Shown: one piece after another, positions 1 to 6,670 of the stretch
Position numbering within the stretch: the stretch's first letter is position 1
Layout of the letters: every line of letters starts with the position of its first letter
DNA from: Thermoleophilia bacterium
Lineage (GTDB): Bacteria > Actinomycetota > Thermoleophilia > Miltoncostaeales > Miltoncostaeaceae
Assembly (NCBI GenBank): GCA_016463385.1
Contig: JAEMRL010000047.1
Location: 1 to 10,525, forward strand
Reading direction: 5' to 3'
Length of the DNA: 10,525 bases
Notes under the pieces: model-generated
What the model was told of the DNA's origin: nothing
The model's input: only the letters and a program-made list of their open reading frames with translations
Database searches by the model: none
Position numbers and translations under genes: made by a program

Positions 1-768
1 CCCTGGCCCACCACCCCCGCGCTCACGGCGCTCGACATCGGCCAGGGCGACGCGATCCTGCTGCGGAGCCCCGACGGCGGCGCGGCCGTGTTCGACACCG
101 GTCCGCCGGGAGAGCCCGCGCCGGTGGTCGCGGCGCTCCGCCGCGCCGGCGTCCGGCGGCTCGACCTGCTGGTGCTGACCCACGACTCGCTCGACCACGT
201 GGGAGGCGCGCTCGACATCCTCGAGCGGTTCCCGGTGGGGGTCGTGCTGGCCCCGCCCGACCCGGTGGACGGCTGGCTTCCCGCCGCACGCGCCGCCCTC
301 GCCGGCGCGCGCGGCCGGGGCGTGCCCGTACGGCTCGTGCGGGCGGGTTCGCGACTGCGCGTCGGCCGCTGGAGCCTGCGGGTGCTGTCACCGGCCGGCG
401 CCCGCCCTGTCGGCGCCGATCCCAACCCGTACAGCCTGGTGACGCTGGCGCGCGCCGGCGCCCTCACGGCGCTACTGACCGCCGACGCCGAGAGCGACGC
501 CCTGGCACCGCTCGTGACGGGCCGGATCGACGTCCTGAAGGTGTCCCACCACGGCTCCGAGGACCCCGGCCTCGCCGCCCAGCTGCTGCGGATGCGGCCG
601 CGGGTCGCCCTGGTGTCGGCGGGGGAGGACAACGCCTTCCGCCACCCCCGTCCCGAGACGCTCGCCGCGCTCGCCGCGGCGGGAGCGGCGACCTGGCGGA
701 CCGACCGCTCGGGCGACGTGACCGTCACGGCCGGGAGCGGAGCGCTCGTCGTCGCGGGCACCCGGTAG
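1..768 (+). CDS. comEC: ComEC/Rec2 DNA-uptake protein, C-terminal metallo-beta-lactamase domain (5' partial)
   Basis: ComEC forms the membrane channel that takes up transforming DNA; its C-terminal beta-lactamase-like domain is thought to act on the incoming strand outside the membrane. The frame is open from base 1 to the TAG at 766-768, so 255 residues are visible and the start and membrane part lie upstream of the window. Counting from base 1, the domain opens with LDIGQGDAILL (about residues 11-21), the family's usual entry motif, then FDTG. The metal motif is HDSLDH at 61-66, followed by VGG. Later come LLTAD (Asp162), the hallmark VSHHGS (His183, His184) and NAFRHP (His215). The third residue of the first motif is Ser63, where ComEC proteins usually have Asp. 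The next gene, holA, starts 12 bases on, a classic comEC-holA arrangement. A stand-alone hydrolase is unlikely because the reading frame continues upstream without a start. Function in competence here is inferred. Confidence 0.9.
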   Translation, partial: PWPTTPALTALDIGQGDAILLRSPDGGAAVFDTGPPGEPAPVVAALRRAGVRRLDLLVLTHDSLDHVGGALDILERFPVGVVLAPPDPVDGWLPAARAALAGARGRGVPVRLVRAGSRLRVGRWSLRVLSPAGARPVGADPNPYSLVTLARAGALTALLTADAESDALAPLVTGRIDVLKVSHHGSEDPGLAAQLLRMRPRVALVSAGEDNAFRHPRPETLAALAAAGAATWRTDRSGDVTVTAGSGALVVAGTR

Positions 769-780
769 TCTGGCCCGTCG

Positions 781-1851
781 ATGGCCCCGGAACCCCTGAA
801 GCCCGCCTACGCCATCTGGGGCGAGGACCGGGCGACGATCGACCGCGCGGTGTCCCGTCTGATCGGCCGGGTCGAGCGCGACGGGGGAATGCCGCCCGAG
901 CGGGTGAAGGCCGAGGAGACGCCGGCCGGCGACGTCGTGGCCGCCTGCGAGGCGATGTCGTTCGGCGGCCTGCGCCTCGTGCTGGTGGAGGGGGCGGACG
1001 CGTGGAAGGCGGCCGACGCCGCGCCGCTCGTGAAGTACCTGGAGGCGCCCAACGAGGGGACGTGCCTGGCGATGGTCTCGGCCGGCCCCCTGACTCCCTC
1101 GCTGCACGGCGCGGTGGTCGAGCTCGGAGGCGAGCTGCGCTACGGCCCCGATCCCAAGGCCAAGCGCGGCGAGCGCGTGAAGTGGCTCGTCGACCACTTC
1201 CGCGGCGAGGTGGCGCGCGCCGGGGGCTCGGTGTCGCCGGCGCTCGCGCGGACGGTGGTGGAGCGCGTGATGGTCGACAGCGCCGATGCCCGCAAGGCGG
1301 GCCTCACGGCGATGGATCTCGCCCGCGAGGCCGAGAAGCTCGCCGCCTACGCCGACGGCGAGCCGGTCACGGCCGAGATGATCGCGGCGATCGTCCCCGC
1401 GCATCCCGACGCGAAGGTCTACGAGCTCGCCGACGCGATCACGAGCGGCAACGGGCCGCTGGTCTACGACCTCCTGCAGGATCTCGCCACCGGCGACCAC
1501 CCCGCGCCTCCGATCGTGATGCAGGTGCAGCTGGCCAACCGCTTCCGGTCGCTGGCCCAGGCCCAGGCGCTCGGGCCGAACCCCTCGCCGGACGCCGTCA
1601 GCGCCGCGACGGGTGTCAAGGGCTACCCGGCGCGGATCCTGGCCGAGCAGGCCCAGGCGATGCCGCCGGGGGCCGCCCAGCAGGCGCTGGCGCGGATCGC
1701 GGCCCTGGAGCTCGACCTGCGCGTGTCGGCGCAGCTCGACTTCAGGCGCTCACCCGGTGACGGGGAGCGCCTGGTGCTCGAGACGGCGGCGCGCGACCTG
1801 CTCGCCCTGGCGCGCGGCACGAGGCCGTCGCCGGACGACACGCGGAACTAG
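781..1851 (+). CDS. holA: DNA polymerase III, delta subunit
   Basis: HolA is the wrench of the clamp loader: it binds and opens the beta sliding clamp as part of the replisome. The product is 356 residues, close to the usual 320-350. Family features seen are the N-terminal AIWGEDRATI segment (11-20, the position of the usual LxGED motif), FGGLRLVLVEGAD (61-73), and YELADAITSGN in the second half (about residue 220 on), which matches the typical 'felxdaixxg' stretch. As expected for delta, there is no Walker A motif. Start: the ATG at 781 gives the expected N-terminus, but no Shine-Dalgarno sequence is visible in the 12 bases after comEC, so translation may be coupled to comEC. The stop (1849-1851) lies within a CTAG that also contains the stop of the opposing rpsT. 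Identification rests on sequence pattern plus the comEC-holA-rpsT context. Confidence 0.93.
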   Translation: MAPEPLKPAYAIWGEDRATIDRAVSRLIGRVERDGGMPPERVKAEETPAGDVVAACEAMSFGGLRLVLVEGADAWKAADAAPLVKYLEAPNEGTCLAMVSAGPLTPSLHGAVVELGGELRYGPDPKAKRGERVKWLVDHFRGEVARAGGSVSPALARTVVERVMVDSADARKAGLTAMDLAREAEKLAAYADGEPVTAEMIAAIVPAHPDAKVYELADAITSGNGPLVYDLLQDLATGDHPAPPIVMQVQLANRFRSLAQAQALGPNPSPDAVSAATGVKGYPARILAEQAQAMPPGAAQQALARIAALELDLRVSAQLDFRRSPGDGERLVLETAARDLLALARGTRPSPDDTRN

Positions 1852-2120
1852 CTGGTGGCGCCGACCTTCTGGACCATGCGGGCCACGCGGCTCTTCTTGC
1901 GCGCCGCGTTGTTGCGGTGAATGACGCCCTCGGCGGAGGCGCGGTCGATCAGGTGCTCCAGCTCGCGGGCACGGGCGCTGATCTGGTCGCCATCACCGGT
2001 CTCGGCTGCGTCGTCGAGACGACGGAACAGCGTCTTGATGGTCGAGCGGTACCTGAGGTTGCGGTCGCGCTGCTCGAGCGAGCGGCGGTTGCGCTTCTTC
2101 TGCTGCTTGATGTTCGCCAC
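1848..2120 (-). CDS. rpsT: 30S ribosomal protein S20
   Basis: S20 is a small basic helical protein that binds 16S rRNA and helps early assembly of the 30S subunit. The 90-residue product has the standard features: an N-terminal MANIKQQKKRNRRS, then RYRSTIKT in the middle, a helical Arg/Lys-rich body, and the C-terminal signature IHRNNAARKKSRVARMV. Length is normal (85-90). The start is GTG (2118-2120), supported by a clear Shine-Dalgarno GGAGG (CCTCC on + at 2130-2134) with a 9-base spacer. It is transcribed opposite to its neighbours: convergent with holA, sharing the CTAG at 1848-1851 so the genes overlap by four bases, and divergent from murJ. It therefore needs its own promoter, which must lie in or near 2121-2185 or inside the start of murJ. 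Confidence 0.97.
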   Translation of the reverse strand: MANIKQQKKRNRRSLEQRDRNLRYRSTIKTLFRRLDDAAETGDGDQISARARELEHLIDRASAEGVIHRNNAARKKSRVARMVQKVGATS

Positions 2121-2185
2121 GCGGGGCGTCCTCCATGGGTCGGTCGGCGCTGCATGGTAGCGGCCCGGCCGGATCGCGGCCAGAG
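2121..2185. promoter_or_regulatory. Divergent intergenic region between rpsT and murJ, probable promoters
   Basis: This 65-base gap is the only place in the window where two genes start back to back, so it should carry the rpsT promoter and probably the promoter of the murJ-to-plsC run. On the minus strand the only -10-like hexamer I see is TACCAT (complement of 2154-2159), about 33 bases before the rpsT start; no convincing -35 pairs with it. No clear -10 is visible for murJ. The region also contains the rpsT ribosome binding site. The existence of promoters here is inferred from gene arrangement; the exact elements are weakly supported. If murJ instead starts at the ATG at 2135, the gap shrinks to 14 bases. 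Confidence 0.4.
2130..2134 (-). promoter_or_regulatory. Ribosome binding site of rpsT
   Basis: On the minus strand this reads GGAGG, a full match to the anti-Shine-Dalgarno core, nine bases before the GTG start of rpsT. It decides the GTG start and is one of only two strong ribosome binding sites I could find in the window; most other genes rely on stop/start overlaps. Confidence 0.8.
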
Positions 2186-3751
2186 GTGAGCGCGAAGGCG
2201 GCCACGGGGGGGCGCGGGAGGTCGACCGCGATCTTCGCGCTCTGGACCGGCGTCAGCCGCGTCGCCGGCCTGCTGCGGGAGATCATCGCCGCGGCGATCT
2301 TCGGTACCCAGGGGGCCATCAACGCCTTCGTCATCGCGTTCGCGGTGCCGAACCTGCTGCGCAGCCTGGTGGCCGACTCGGCCCTGTCGGCGGCCTTCCT
2401 GCCGGTGTTCACCGAGCTCGAGGAGCAGGGCCGCCACCGCGAGGCCCGCCGCCTGGCGGGGGCTCTCGTCGGCGTGATCAGCGTCGGTCTCGGGCTGATC
2501 AGCCTCGCCGCCGTGCTCGCGGCCCCCTGGGTGATGCCCCTTTTCGCGCCCGGTCTGTCGCCCGAGCTGGTCGACGAGACGGTGCGCCTGTCGCAGATCA
2601 TGTTCCCGATCGTCGTGCTGCTCGGGCTCACCGGCCTGGTCTCGGCGATCCTCCAGGCCGGCGACCGCTTCGGGCCCACCGCCTTCGTGCCGGTGCTGTG
2701 GAACATGGTGATCATCGTGCTGCTGGTCGCGGCCACGCCCTTCGTCACCGACGACCAGCAGATCACGGTGTACGCGGTGGCGATCCTGGTCGGCACCCTC
2801 GCCCAGCTGCTCTACCTGCTGCCCTCCCTGCGGGGCCTCGGCCCGTTCCCGCTGTCGCTCGGCATCGGCAACGGCCACGTGCGCCGGGTGCTGCTGCTGA
2901 TGCTGCCGGTGACGCTCGGCCTCGGGCTGATCAACGTGAACCTGGTGGTGGACGGCATCTTCGCGACGCTCGTCTCCGACGACGCCCCCCGTGCGATCGA
3001 CGCCGCCTTCCGGCTCTACCTGCTGCCGCAGGGGATCTTCAGCGTCGCGATCGCCACCGTCCTGTTCCCGACGATCTCGCGGCTGGCGGCCCGCGACGAC
3101 CACGAGGGCATGCGGAGCACCCTGGCCGACGGCGTGCGCCAGATCTTCTTCATGCTGCTGCCGGCCTCCGCGTTCCTGCTGGTGCTGGGGGAGCCCGTGG
3201 TGCGCCTGGTCTTCGAGCGGGGCGCCTTCGACGAGCTGAGCACCTCGCTCACCACCTCGGCGCTTCTCTACTTCTCGATCGGCCTTGCCTTCAACGGGGC
3301 GAGCCTCCTGGTGCTGCGGGCCTTCTTCAGCATGCAGATGCCCATGGTGGCGACGAAGGTCGCCGCGGTCGGGGTGGTGCTCAACCTCGCCCTCAACGCC
3401 GCCCTCTACCAGCCGCTCGGGGTCGGCGGCATCCCGCTGTCGACCTCCATCTCGAGCATCATCACCTTCCTGATGCTGGTGTGGCTGCTCGAGCGCGAGC
3501 TCGGCGGCCTGCACCGGGCGTGGATCCTCGACGGCGTGGCGCGCAGCGCGGTGGCCAGCGGGGTCTCGGTGCTGTTCGCCTGGGCGGTCTGGACGACGAT
3601 CGACGGTGCGCTCGGCCGGGGCCCGGCGGCGCAGCTGCTGTCGATGGCCGCAGCGCTCGCCGCCTCGGGCGCCGGGTACCTCGCCGCGGCCCAGGCGTTC
3701 GAGCTGCACGAGCTGCAGGTGCTGTCCCGGCTGAGACGGCCGCTACAGTAG
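2186..3751 (+). CDS. murJ: MurJ/MviN-type lipid II flippase
   Basis: MurJ moves lipid II, the peptidoglycan precursor, across the cytoplasmic membrane. The product is very hydrophobic, with about fourteen membrane segments across 521 residues, typical of the family. From the GTG at 2186, the N-terminus shows SRVAGLLRE with Arg25 and Arg31 spaced like the essential Arg18 and Arg24 of E. coli MurJ, then PNLLR (Arg59, matching Arg52). The central FRLYLLPQGIF segment followed by IATVLFP is the conserved helix 8 region. The residue matching E. coli Asp39 is Asn46. No C-terminal pseudokinase extension like that of mycobacterial MviN is present. Start: an upstream in-frame ATG at 2135 would add 17 residues of non-conserved, non-hydrophobic sequence and run over the rpsT leader, so the GTG is preferred; neither has a good ribosome binding site. 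The stop is four bases before lepA, suggesting co-transcription. Another MOP-superfamily exporter is possible but less likely. Confidence 0.9.
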   Translation: MSAKAATGGRGRSTAIFALWTGVSRVAGLLREIIAAAIFGTQGAINAFVIAFAVPNLLRSLVADSALSAAFLPVFTELEEQGRHREARRLAGALVGVISVGLGLISLAAVLAAPWVMPLFAPGLSPELVDETVRLSQIMFPIVVLLGLTGLVSAILQAGDRFGPTAFVPVLWNMVIIVLLVAATPFVTDDQQITVYAVAILVGTLAQLLYLLPSLRGLGPFPLSLGIGNGHVRRVLLLMLPVTLGLGLINVNLVVDGIFATLVSDDAPRAIDAAFRLYLLPQGIFSVAIATVLFPTISRLAARDDHEGMRSTLADGVRQIFFMLLPASAFLLVLGEPVVRLVFERGAFDELSTSLTTSALLYFSIGLAFNGASLLVLRAFFSMQMPMVATKVAAVGVVLNLALNAALYQPLGVGGIPLSTSISSIITFLMLVWLLERELGGLHRAWILDGVARSAVASGVSVLFAWAVWTTIDGALGRGPAAQLLSMAAALAASGAGYLAAAQAFELHELQVLSRLRRPLQ

Positions 3752-3755
3752 CCCC

Positions 3756-5567
3756 GTGGACCAAGGGCACATCCGGAACTTCTGCATCATCGCCCACATC
3801 GACCACGGGAAGTCGACGCTCGCCGACCGCATCCTCCAGCTGACCGGCGCGGTCAGCGAGCGGGACATGCGCAGCCAGGTCCTCGACTCGATGGACCTGG
3901 AGCGCGAGCGGGGGATCACCATCAAGGCGCAGGCCGTGCGCGTGCACTACACGGCCGCCGACGGCGAGACCTACCAGCTCAACCTGATCGACACGCCCGG
4001 GCACGTGGACTTCAGCTACGAGGTCTCGCGCAGCCTCGCCGCCTGTGAGGGCGCGCTGCTGGTGGTGGACGCCAGCCAGGGCATCGAGGCCCAGACCCTC
4101 GCCAACACCTACCTGGCGATCGAGGGCGACCTCGAGGTCATCCCGGTGCTGAACAAGATCGACCTGCCGGCCGCCGACCCCGAATTGCACGGCCGGGCCG
4201 TCGCGGACCTGATCGGCGACGACCCCGAGAACGTGCTCCGGATCTCGGCCAAGACCGGCGAGGGCATCGAGGCCGTGCTCGAGGCGGTGGTGGAGCGCGT
4301 GCCGCCGCCGAGCGGCGACCTGAGCGCCCCGGCCCGCGCCCTGATCTTCGACTCGGTCTACGACCAGTACCGCGGCGTCGTGGCCTTCGTCCGGGTGATG
4401 GACGGCGTGTTCCAGAAGGGCGACAAGCTGCGCTGCATGCAGACCGGCCTCGTCGTGGAGTCGGAGGAGATCGGCGTGATGGCGCCGGTCATGACCCCGA
4501 CGGGCAAGCTCGCGGCGGGCGAGACCGGCTACCTGGTGACCGGCCTCAAGAACCTCGGCGACCTGCGCGTGGGCGACACGATCACGCGCGTGGCCGAGCC
4601 GGCTGCCGAGGCCCTGCCGGGCTATCGCGAGGTCAAGCCGATGGTGTTCTGCGGCCTCTTCCCGGTGGACGCCGACGACTACCCCGACCTGCGCGACGCC
4701 CTGGAGAAGCTCTCGCTCAACGACGCCTCGCTGCGGTGGGAGCCCGAGAGCTCCCAGGCGCTCGGCTTCGGCTTCCGCTGCGGTTTCCTCGGCCTGCTGC
4801 ACATGGACATCGTGCGGGAGCGGCTCGAGCGCGAGTACGACCTGGAGCTCCTCGCGACGACCCCCAACGTCGAGTACAAGGTCACCACGACGATGGGCGA
4901 GATCCTGCCGGTCCGCTCGCCCACCGAGCTGCCGCCCCCGACCAACATCGCGATGATCGAGGAGCCCTTCGTGCGCTGCACGATCCTCGTGCCCAGCGAC
5001 GGCGTGGGCGCCGTGATGAAGCTCTGCCAGGACCGCCGCGGCGTGTTCGTCACGATGGAGCCGATCGAGAACCGGCAGCAGATCGTCTACGACATGCCGC
5101 TCGCCGAGATCGTGCTCGACTTCTACGACCAGCTGAAGTCGCGCACCCGCGGCTACGCCTCGCTCGACTACGAGATCGTCGGGTACCGCGAGAGCCATCT
5201 GGTGAAGCTCGACGTGCTGCTCGCCGGCGACACGGTGGACGCGCTCTCGATGATCGTCCACCGCGACGAGGCCTACACCCGCGGCAAGCTGCTGGTGGAG
5301 CGCCTCTTCCGCACCATCCCGCGTCAGCTCTTCGACGTGCCGATCCAGGCGGCGATCGGGGGCAAGATCCTCGCCCGCGAGACCGTGAAGGCCCGCCGCA
5401 AGGACGTTCTGGCCAAGTGCTACGGCGGCGACATCAGCCGTAAGCGCAAGCTCCTCGAGCGCCAGAAGGAGGGGAAGAAGCGGATGAAGCAGGTGGGCTC
5501 GGTCGAGGTGCCGCAGGAGGCGTTCCTGTCGGTGCTGAAGATCGGAGACGACGGGAACGGCAAGTGA
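3756..5567 (+). CDS. lepA: Elongation factor 4 (LepA), ribosome-associated GTPase
   Basis: LepA/EF4 is a cytoplasmic translational GTPase that binds the ribosome and affects elongation and 30S biogenesis. The 603-residue length is standard. GTPase motifs are complete: G1 AHIDHGKST (13-21), G2 in the RGITIKAQ segment (52-59), G3 DTPGH (79-83), G4 NKID (133-136) and G5 SAK (164-166). A beta-barrel domain II follows, then EF-G-like domains. The LepA-specific C-terminal domain is plain, ending with CYGGDISRKRKLLERQKEGK and GSVEVPQEAF. This distinguishes it from EF-G and TypA. The start is GTG at 3756, immediately giving the expected IRNFCIIAHIDHGKS; no Shine-Dalgarno is visible, and the murJ stop is only four bases upstream, so re-initiation is likely. 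The stop overlaps the hemW start (GTGA at 5564-5567). Confidence 0.98.
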   Translation: MDQGHIRNFCIIAHIDHGKSTLADRILQLTGAVSERDMRSQVLDSMDLERERGITIKAQAVRVHYTAADGETYQLNLIDTPGHVDFSYEVSRSLAACEGALLVVDASQGIEAQTLANTYLAIEGDLEVIPVLNKIDLPAADPELHGRAVADLIGDDPENVLRISAKTGEGIEAVLEAVVERVPPPSGDLSAPARALIFDSVYDQYRGVVAFVRVMDGVFQKGDKLRCMQTGLVVESEEIGVMAPVMTPTGKLAAGETGYLVTGLKNLGDLRVGDTITRVAEPAAEALPGYREVKPMVFCGLFPVDADDYPDLRDALEKLSLNDASLRWEPESSQALGFGFRCGFLGLLHMDIVRERLEREYDLELLATTPNVEYKVTTTMGEILPVRSPTELPPPTNIAMIEEPFVRCTILVPSDGVGAVMKLCQDRRGVFVTMEPIENRQQIVYDMPLAEIVLDFYDQLKSRTRGYASLDYEIVGYRESHLVKLDVLLAGDTVDALSMIVHRDEAYTRGKLLVERLFRTIPRQLFDVPIQAAIGGKILARETVKARRKDVLAKCYGGDISRKRKLLERQKEGKKRMKQVGSVEVPQEAFLSVLKIGDDGNGK

Positions 5568-6670
5568 GCCCCGTCGCCCACCTCTACCTGCACCTGCCCT
5601 TCTGCTCCTCGCGCTGCGGGTACTGCGCCTTCGTGGTCAACGTCGGCGCCCTCGGCCGGCGCGACGAGTACCTCGACGCCCTGCTGGCCGAGCTGGAACG
5701 CGAGCGTGAGGCGGGCCGCATCGGCGCTCTGCAGACGGTCTACCTGGGCGGCGGCACGCCGACGCTGATGCGGCCGCGCCGGCTGGCGGCGCTGATGGAC
5801 CGCATCCGCCCGCACCTGGCGCCCGGCGCCGAGGTGAGCATGGAGGCCAACCCGGAGTCGGTGGACGGCCCCGCGCTCGCCGCTCTGCGGCGCGCCGGCG
5901 TCAACCGCCTGTCGCTCGGGGTGCAGTCGTTCCAGCCGCACCTGCTGGCCGCGCTCGACCGGGCCGCGACGCCCGCGCAGGCGCGGCAGCTGATGACCTG
6001 CGCCCGCGCGGCGGGCTTCGAGGACCTCAGCATCGACCTGATCTTCGGGATCCCGGGCCAGAGCGCGGTCGACCTGGAGCGCGACCTCGCCGAGGTGCTC
6101 GCCGCCGGGCCCGACCACGTCTCCTGGTACGAGCTCGAGCTGAAGCCCGGCACCGCGCTCGCGCGCGCCGGCACGCCGGCCTTCGACGAGGACGAGGGCG
6201 CCGACGCGTACCGGCGGATCGTCGGCGGGCTCGAGGACGCCGGCTACCGCTGGTACGAGACGGCCAACTTCGCCCGGCCCGGCCACGAGTGCCGGCACAG
6301 CCTCGCCTACTGGTCGGCGGCCGACTATCTCGGCCTCGGCGTCGGGGCGGTCAGCACCGTCGGCGGCGAGCGCTGGCGCAACGCGGCCGCGCTCGAGGGG
6401 TACCTCGCCGCCCTTGCGGAGGGGCAGGCGCCCCCGCGCAGCCGCGAGCCCCTCGACGCCGACGACGTGCGCCGCGAGCGCTGGATGCTCGGGCTGCGGC
6501 TGGAGCGCGGCCTGCCGCTCGTCTGGGCCGGCCCACCCGACCGCCCGGACGCCCTCGCGAGCCTGAGCGCCGCCGGCCTGCTGCGCCACGACGCCGACGA
6601 GGTGGCGCTCACCCGCGAGGGGCGCTTCGTGCAGAACGCCATCCTCCACGAGCTGATGGACTACGCGTGA
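5564..6670 (+). CDS. hemW: HemW, radical-SAM haem chaperone (HemN-like)
   Basis: HemW binds haem and a 4Fe-4S cluster and delivers haem to membrane proteins; it is often misnamed coproporphyrinogen III oxidase. The 368-residue product carries the radical-SAM triad Cys14-x3-Cys18-x2-Cys21 within PFCSSRCGYCAF. The fourth cysteine of true HemN (CxxxCxxCxC) is replaced by Phe23, which points to HemW. Further family motifs are YLGGGTPTLM, EANPESVD, NRLSLGVQSFQ, DLIFGIPGQ and WYELELKPGT. The haem-linked HNxxYW motif appears as HSLAYW (His245-Trp250), keeping the His and Tyr-Trp but with Ser for Asn, and the usual GAHS that follows reads GAVS. The GTG start overlaps the lepA stop by four bases with only a weak GGGAA upstream (5553-5557); the stop overlaps hrcA in the same GTGA way. 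Placement between lepA and hrcA is the classic one. Confidence 0.93.
   Translation: MSPVAHLYLHLPFCSSRCGYCAFVVNVGALGRRDEYLDALLAELEREREAGRIGALQTVYLGGGTPTLMRPRRLAALMDRIRPHLAPGAEVSMEANPESVDGPALAALRRAGVNRLSLGVQSFQPHLLAALDRAATPAQARQLMTCARAAGFEDLSIDLIFGIPGQSAVDLERDLAEVLAAGPDHVSWYELELKPGTALARAGTPAFDEDEGADAYRRIVGGLEDAGYRWYETANFARPGHECRHSLAYWSAADYLGLGVGAVSTVGGERWRNAAALEGYLAALAEGQAPPRSREPLDADDVRRERWMLGLRLERGLPLVWAGPPDRPDALASLSAAGLLRHDADEVALTREGRFVQNAILHELMDYA

Noticed and set aside
2135..2185. ATG at 2135 as the murJ start
   Set aside because: It would add 17 non-conserved residues overlapping the rpsT leader and has no ribosome binding site; the GTG at 2186 gives a normal MurJ N-terminus. It cannot be excluded fully.
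1949..3709. A 586-codon open frame on the minus strand opposite murJ and rpsT
   Set aside because: The composition is Gln/His/Arg/Gly-rich and resembles a mirror of hydrophobic murJ codons; it also overlaps rpsT in a wrong frame.
3462..5261. A 599-codon open frame on the minus strand opposite lepA
   Set aside because: lepA is certain on the other strand with all motifs. The antisense product is a His/Val/Asp/Arg/Glu-rich sequence with no domain pattern, as expected when GC-rich third positions remove stops from the complementary frame.
6287..6294. GAGTGC-like half site considered as part of a CIRCE element
   Set aside because: No matching inverted half lies nine bases away and the sequence is inside the conserved hemW coding region.
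6289..6666. Upstream extension of the hrcA frame into hemW
   Set aside because: The added 126 residues are Arg/Ala-rich shadow sequence of hemW. The GTG at 6667 gives the conserved HrcA N-terminus and standard length.
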